Shown piece after piece: positions 4,137 through 7,276 of a stretch of DNA of 7,276 nt. The DNA is taken from positions 1 to 7,276 of the forward strand of contig DATGEP010000405.1 in assembly GCA_035310125.1 (NCBI GenBank), read 5' to 3'. The stretch comes from DATGEP01 sp035310125. Lineage in GTDB: Bacteria; Chloroflexota; Ktedonobacteria; Ktedonobacterales; JADMIN01. A program made the position numbers and the translations under genes. Below the pieces are notes generated by a model. The model was not told the DNA's origin. It was given only the letters and a program-made list of their open reading frames with translations, and did no database searches. Each line of letters begins with the position of its first letter. Position 1 is the stretch's first letter.

Positions 4137-4924
4137 CCGGACGCGCCACTCACTGCCGGCTCCGCCGCCTCCAGGGCCGGCCGGGCGATGATATTCCAGA
4201 ACGCCAAGATGAGCAAAAACAAGCCCAACAATACGAAAAACCCCCGCAGGAGAAACGCGCGGATATTCACAAACGGATTGGGCACGCCGGTATCTTGCCC
4301 CACGATGGAGATGTCGTTGGGCGCCTGGAACGCGAGCGCATCGTCCAGCCCTTGCGCCAGCGCCATAAATCCGGGCACGCTGCCGGCGAGCTGCTGTATG
4401 GTGCCGCTGCCCGGCGGCGCGTTCGCGGCGGAAAGCGGCGCGCCGGTGGCGTTGAGCAGCTTCAGGAAGCTGGCGCCGTCTACGGGATAATTGGTTTGCG
4501 TCGGACGGGTGGGGCTGTAGCCCTCGTACGGCGCCAGGGTGCCATGCGTCACCTCAAAATGCAGGTGCGCGCCGCGGCCATATTGCGGCGAGGGCGGCTG
4601 GCCTGAGAGGCCAATCAGAGTGCCCCCGGCGATGGCTTCGCCGGCGGCGTGCGGCGTGATCTGCGACAAATGCAGAAACGAGAGCACGTGCGGCCCATCG
4701 CCCCATTGCACCAAGAGGTTGACCTGCCCGCCCCACGGCTCCATTGTGCCGTTGAGGTAGGTGGCATCTTCGGGCGCAACCAGCACGGTCCCAACGGGCA
4801 TGCCGATGTCAATGCCGCTGTGCGCGCTCGGATTTCGGCGGCTCCACTTGAAGCTCTGCCAGAGGTTGGCGGGGTAGAGACTCCACCAGTACCAGCCTCC
4901 ATCGGGCGGCGGTTTCCGTGCCAT
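4115..4924 (-). CDS. M23/LytM-like metallopeptidase with C-terminal transmembrane helix, 269 aa
   Basis: Every zinc-site motif of the LytM/M23 family is visible: H35-S-G-I-D39 (HxxxD), F84-L-H85-L-S-Q-I (the third conserved His) and G118-A-H120-L-H122-F-E-V (HxH). The intervening G-D-G-P-H and G-G-T-L-I-G-L-S-G strands also match the fold, so the enzyme should be active. The family cuts peptide cross-bridges of peptidoglycan. The catalytic domain lies at the N-terminus (about 20-128) with no signal peptide. A linker of about 95 residues (131-221) precedes one long hydrophobic helix (FLLRGFFVLLGLFLLILAFW, 224-243) and a short Ala-rich tail. A C-terminal anchor is unusual for a free endolysin and would suit a virion- or membrane-associated wall peptidase. 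The start at 4924 has a strong SD (CCTCCTC complement, 4933-4939) eight nt away. Confidence 0.88.
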   Translation of the reverse strand: MARKPPPDGGWYWWSLYPANLWQSFKWSRRNPSAHSGIDIGMPVGTVLVAPEDATYLNGTMEPWGGQVNLLVQWGDGPHVLSFLHLSQITPHAAGEAIAGGTLIGLSGQPPSPQYGRGAHLHFEVTHGTLAPYEGYSPTRPTQTNYPVDGASFLKLLNATGAPLSAANAPPGSGTIQQLAGSVPGFMALAQGLDDALAFQAPNDISIVGQDTGVPNPFVNIRAFLLRGFFVLLGLFLLILAFWNIIARPALEAAEPAVSGASGLASLLA

Positions 4925-4945
4925 GCGTGCGTCCTCCTCGCGAAA

Positions 4946-5665
4946 TTACAAGACGACCTGCCAGCGATTGCCAGCCAGCGTCACAACCGGCTCCGGCCCG
5001 CCGGGCGCGCCGGTAATCGTCACCTCTGCTGCGGGCGGCGCAGACGGTGGCGGTGGTGTCGTCGCAGGCGGGTCGAGGGCCGGCAGGAGAATATAGCCCG
5101 CGGGCTGGCTGGCCTCCAGCTGCGCCCAGGTATACCAGACCGGGGATGTCACGCCCCCACTGCGCAGGGCCGTCTCCGTGTCGCCGTTGCACGTCCAGTA
5201 CCCTTCGGTCGAATCAATGCCGCCGATGAGGGTAAAGTGATTCGCCACCCCCGGCTGATTGTCGGGCAGCTTGGCGGCGTCGGTATGCAGCACGATCACC
5301 AGCTGATGCGTGTCGCCCAGGCGCTCCAGCTCATTGTGGAACGCCGACATATCACCGCCGTAGCCCACGACCTTGATCGGCTCAACCTGATAATGCTGCG
5401 ACAGCGCCGCGGCGAGCTGCTGGATGGTCATGCCCGGCAGGCCCGGCGCATCCATCAGACCCCAGCGGATCAGCTCGGCGCGCGCGGCGTCCAGCGTCGT
5501 GACGTCGAGAGGCACGCCGTGCGCCAGGTGCCGGTAATCGAGCAGCACAATCGGCCCGCAGGTATCACCGTGGCCGTCGGTCTCAGTCAGCGCCGCCAGG
5601 CCCGGCTGCGTCCAGTGGACGGGGGATGCGGATGTGAATGTCGTCGTCGTGTTCGGTATCGTCAT
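4946..5665 (-). CDS. Papain-like C39-type cysteine peptidase-like protein, 239 aa
   Basis: Residues about 15-195 resemble the C39-like/papain-fold group: a nucleophile region G33-D-T-C36-G-P, a central helical part with G-L-P-G-M-T-I-Q-Q-L-A-A-A-L, and a catalytic His strand A141-N-H143-F-T-L-I-G-G-I-D151 followed by Y-W-T-C-N-G-D162. The canonical third residue is less clear; Asp151, Asn160 or Asp162 could serve. There is no signal peptide or TM. A Pro-rich hinge (P199-P-A-T-T-P-P-P-P) leads to a 27-residue beta-like tail ending W-Q-V-V-L. It could cut a host peptide, peptidoglycan bridge or a phage protein; the substrate is unknown. The ATG at 5665 is fixed by GAGGAGG (5677-5671) five nt upstream, although the frame is open far upstream. 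It lies 21 bp before the M23 gene, probably in the same operon. Confidence 0.72.
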   Translation of the reverse strand: MTIPNTTTTFTSASPVHWTQPGLAALTETDGHGDTCGPIVLLDYRHLAHGVPLDVTTLDAARAELIRWGLMDAPGLPGMTIQQLAAALSQHYQVEPIKVVGYGGDMSAFHNELERLGDTHQLVIVLHTDAAKLPDNQPGVANHFTLIGGIDSTEGYWTCNGDTETALRSGGVTSPVWYTWAQLEASQPAGYILLPALDPPATTPPPPSAPPAAEVTITGAPGGPEPVVTLAGNRWQVVL

Positions 5666-5690
5666 GCAATCCTCCTCGGTTGCTACTCGG

Positions 5691-6545
5691 CTACGCGCCG
5701 CTATGTCGCCGTTTCCATCCCAGCCGCGCGGCGGCGCGATGTTCGGCGGGATGCTCGTGTGGCCAGGCGTGCGGGTTGCGTGCATGGCCCCCGGTGCCGA
5801 CGGTGCCGGTAGATCGCAGCGCGCGGGTGCGCGGGTGAGACGTTGCCGTGCCGGCACGTATGGCCGCGATCTCACTATCGCGCGCCCGGTGATAGGCTTC
5901 GGCGGTGCGCTCATATTCGCCGGGATGTTCGGCGCGGTATGCATACGCGCTCTGGCGCGCCATTTTGCGTTCCAGCGTTTGTACGCGCCGATTGCGCCGT
6001 GCGCCGGCGATCTCCGCGATCGTCGCCGACTTCGGCTGATAGCGGCCCACCGTAAACGGCTTCTTGGCGGGCTTTTTGGCGGCCTTCGGCGCCTTGGGGA
6101 TGTTTTTGAGCTCCGCTTTATAGGCCGTCGCATACGCGGCCGCTTCGGCTTTGGCGTGCGTCGCCACTTCGCGCTCCAGCGCGTGCATGCGTTTCAGCTT
6201 GGCGGCGCGATCGCGGGCGTCATGGTACCGGCCGGATGCGATGTCTTGCTGCAGGTGGAATCGTTCGCTATCGGCTTTGAGCACGCGGGCGCGCGCGTCA
6301 ACGACGGCCGGCGTCTGCTGGGCACGCTCGCGTGCGAGGATCGCCGGGTGCCCCACGTCTTGGGCGCCGACCTCGGCGAGCGCCTGGCTGGCGAGCTGCA
6401 CGTGTCGGTTCCGGGCGCGATCCTTACGCACGGGCGCCGTCGTGATGCTATACTGAGGTGCGCGTCCCAGTCGGCGCGACAATTCGCGGTAGGGTTCCAG
6501 TCCCGTATCGCTCGTATCGCTCGTAGTGGTTTTGCGTGTTGCCAT
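5691..6545 (-). CDS. Basic, helical protein with Lys/Ala/Pro hinge, 284 aa
   Basis: Family not recognised. Residues 1-15 are a Thr/Ser/Asp tail with a TSD repeat encoded by a 9-bp tandem repeat (6504-6521). Residues about 42-148 are highly charged and helical, likely a coiled coil. Residues 149-163 (I-P-K-A-P-K-A-A-K-K-P-A-K-K-P) form a histone-H1-like K/A/P hinge. A second basic helical part (170-232) and a His/Pro/Arg-rich end follow. The composition suggests binding of DNA or another polyanion, for example a minor virion or nucleoid-type protein; this is inference. Its ATG at 6545 is preceded by GGAG of a palindromic SD shared with the divergent gene at 6560. The opposite strand is also open for over 900 nt, but that frame reads as a codon-bias shadow. 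Confidence 0.75.
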   Translation of the reverse strand: MATRKTTTSDTSDTGLEPYRELSRRLGRAPQYSITTAPVRKDRARNRHVQLASQALAEVGAQDVGHPAILARERAQQTPAVVDARARVLKADSERFHLQQDIASGRYHDARDRAAKLKRMHALEREVATHAKAEAAAYATAYKAELKNIPKAPKAAKKPAKKPFTVGRYQPKSATIAEIAGARRNRRVQTLERKMARQSAYAYRAEHPGEYERTAEAYHRARDSEIAAIRAGTATSHPRTRALRSTGTVGTGGHARNPHAWPHEHPAEHRAAARLGWKRRHSGA

Positions 6546-6559
6546 CTTTGGAGGCTCCT
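6546..6559. promoter_or_regulatory. Shared bidirectional Shine-Dalgarno between divergent starts
   Basis: Only 14 bp separate the ATG at 6560 (plus) from the ATG at 6545 (minus). They contain GGAGGCTCC, an odd-length palindrome that reads GGAGG towards the plus gene (5 nt from its ATG) and AGGAG towards the minus gene (9 nt from its ATG). Promoters cannot fit in the gap, so each must lie inside the opposing gene and the two mRNAs would be antisense at their 5' ends. Confidence 0.65.
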
Positions 6560-6790
6560 ATGTCAACGGATTCCGTGACCACACCCGCCCAACTCTCCGG
6601 CGCCGACATTCATCGCGCCCTCCAGCGTCCCGACGTGCGCGCCGTGTTCGATGAGATGATGCAGCTCAAAAGCGATCTCCCTCACGCTGGCACACGCTAT
6701 CACGAGTGCCATGATCGGCTACAAATCGTTGCCGCCGACTGGTTTCGCCTCTCGCGTGACGCGGCCAAAGAGAAGGAGCACGCCGACTAG
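6560..6790 (+). CDS. Hypothetical small helical protein on the opposite strand, 76 aa
   Basis: Family not recognised. The start at 6560 follows GGAGG by five nt; an in-frame ATG at 6536 lies inside the divergent gene and lacks this SD. The composition is balanced: S-G-A-D-I-H-R-A-L-Q-R-P-D-V-R-A-V-F-D-E-M-M, then H43-A-G-T-R-Y-H-E-C-H51, and a charged end K70-E-K-E-H. It looks like two or three helices with a small His/Cys cluster (H42, H48, C50, H51), too irregular to call a zinc site. No minus-strand gene covers this stretch, which supports it being real. It is flanked by minus-strand genes on both sides and its TAG overlaps the stop of the convergent TM gene, so it resembles an inserted accessory (moron-like) gene. 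Its promoter was not found. Confidence 0.65.
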   Translation: MSTDSVTTPAQLSGADIHRALQRPDVRAVFDEMMQLKSDLPHAGTRYHECHDRLQIVAADWFRLSRDAAKEKEHAD

Positions 6791-6954
6791 GGAAACAACA
6801 CCCAGCTCGCCACCACGATTTTTTCCCACGGCTTGCCGCGCCAGGCGACGAGCAGCAGGACGAGCGCCGCGGCCACCAGTAGCGCCGACAGGCCCGCGCT
6901 GGGCCAGCCTTCGAGCCAGCCCTGGAACCGTCGAAACGCGCGTTCAATGCCCAT
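6787..6954 (-). CDS. Small single-TM protein, 55 aa
   Basis: Translation from the ATG at 6954 gives an amphipathic, basic N-terminus (M-G-I-E-R-A-F-R-R-F-Q-G-W-L-E-G-W), one strong TM helix at about 20-38 (GLSALLVAAALVLLLVAW) and a short end R-G-K-P-W-E-K-I-V-V-A-S-W-V-L-F-P. This is typical of small phage membrane proteins (spanin-, holin- or antiholin-like), but no family motif is visible. GGGAG about 10 nt upstream is a modest SD. The upstream Pro-rich gene ends 25 bp before it, so they are probably co-transcribed. Its TAG and the TAG of the opposing 76-aa gene share the palindromic CTAG at 6787-6790. Confidence 0.7.
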   Translation of the reverse strand: MGIERAFRRFQGWLEGWPSAGLSALLVAAALVLLLVAWRGKPWEKIVVASWVLFP

Positions 6955-6979
6955 GTGTCACCGCTCCCGTTTGGGGCCG

Positions 6980-7276
6980 CTAGGCGCCGATCGGCGGAAT
7001 GGGCCGATGACGCGGATACACGCCCGGCTCAGGCGGCAGACGGTGCAGCCCGCCACCGCCATACATCGCGTTGGTGCCGACCGAGACCGCCCCGCTGGCA
7101 GGCGGGGGTGCAATCGGCGGGATCGGCTGCCTGCCCGGCGCTATCGCACTGCTGGCCGTGCCGGCGCCGGGATTATTGCCGACACTCGACGGATTGACCG
7201 GCTGGCCGTAGATGTTGGTGATGTTTTCCGCCAGCGAGGGCGGATAGGCCGCGGTGAGTCCGCTATCTCCGCCGGC
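6980..7276 (-). CDS. C-terminal part of a Pro/Gly-rich hypothetical protein (runs off the right edge)
   Basis: A minus-strand frame is open from the window end to a TAG at 6982-6980, giving the last 98 residues with no start inside the window. The first ~30 residues (Y-P-P-S-L-A-E-N-I-T-N-I-Y-G-Q-P-V-N-P) look like an ordered segment. The rest is low-complexity G/P/A/N with R-Q-P-I-P-P-I-A-P-P-P-A and P-R-H-R-P-I-P-P-I-G-A at the end, and a G-G-G-G patch. No TM or catalytic motif is visible. Such tails are common in phage structural or tape-measure-adjacent proteins, but the family cannot be named from this part. It is followed 25 bp later by the 55-aa TM gene on the same strand. Confidence 0.65.
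   Translation of the reverse strand, partial: AGGDSGLTAAYPPSLAENITNIYGQPVNPSSVGNNPGAGTASSAIAPGRQPIPPIAPPPASGAVSVGTNAMYGGGGLHRLPPEPGVYPRHRPIPPIGA

Noticed and set aside
4649..5812. A 387-codon plus-strand open frame
   Set aside because: It lies opposite the M23 and C39-like genes, whose motifs are intact. It is Arg/Pro/His-rich without motifs, as expected for an antisense shadow.
6561..6566. Perfect TTGACA (-35) on the minus strand
   Set aside because: No -10-like hexamer lies 16-18 nt downstream; it falls within the first codons of the plus-strand gene and is probably chance.
5634..6578. A 314-codon plus-strand open frame antisense to the basic 284-aa gene
   Set aside because: No SD at its start, a composition that mirrors the opposite coding strand, and overlap with two SD-led genes. 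GC-biased codon use commonly leaves the antisense frame open.

Overview
The window is GC-rich throughout and reads as part of a phage or prophage genome. Genes are tightly packed, and most are on the minus strand, transcribed from right to left, with strong GAGGAG-type Shine-Dalgarno (SD) sequences and very short or overlapping junctions. Host taxonomy cannot be read from the sequence; SD-led starts and a textbook sigma-70 promoter indicate a bacterial host. The phage assignment is inference from the gene mix (two cell-wall-peptidase-like proteins, a two-TM holin-like protein, a fibre-like beta-rich protein, many small orphan genes). No terminase, capsid, portal or integrase is present to confirm it.

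Layout, in the minus-strand reading direction. The right edge holds the end of a Pro/Gly-rich protein (6980-7276) and a 55-aa single-TM protein (6787-6954). A small plus-strand gene (6560-6790) faces them. Its stop overlaps the stop of the TM gene, and its start lies 14 bp from the start of the next minus gene, sharing a palindromic SD. The central block follows: a basic K/A/P-hinged protein (5691-6545), a papain-like C39-type protein (4946-5665), an M23/LytM-like metallopeptidase with a C-terminal TM helix (4115-4924), a fibre or receptor-binding-like protein (2983-4041), a two-TM holin-like protein (2622-2948), an Arg-rich protein with 16-residue repeats (2023-2625) and a membrane-anchored SGNH/GDSL hydrolase (1361-2023). 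The last three overlap by 4 nt and 1 nt. The set looks like a host-envelope module for attachment, wall cleavage, membrane permeation and polymer deacylation.

The left part is accessory. A small plus-strand HTH-like gene (1054-1272) diverges from a small basic minus-strand gene (762-992). Next comes a minus-strand gene (192-614) behind a near-consensus sigma-70 promoter (TTGACT-17-TATACT). It carries a G9 tract whose G8 version would split it into two ATGA-coupled 70-aa proteins. It overlaps by 1 nt a 49-codon stub of a DNA-cytosine-methyltransferase-like gene (43-192) that ends next to a strong hairpin.

Structures not explained by coding are a 14-bp perfect palindrome (716-729), a hairpin spanning the M23 stop codon (4108-4136), a four-unit heptamer tandem repeat (4071-4098), a shared bidirectional SD (6546-6559) and four tandem AGG codons that double as an SD (2032-2043). 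No tRNA, rRNA, CRISPR array, IS element or integrase was seen.
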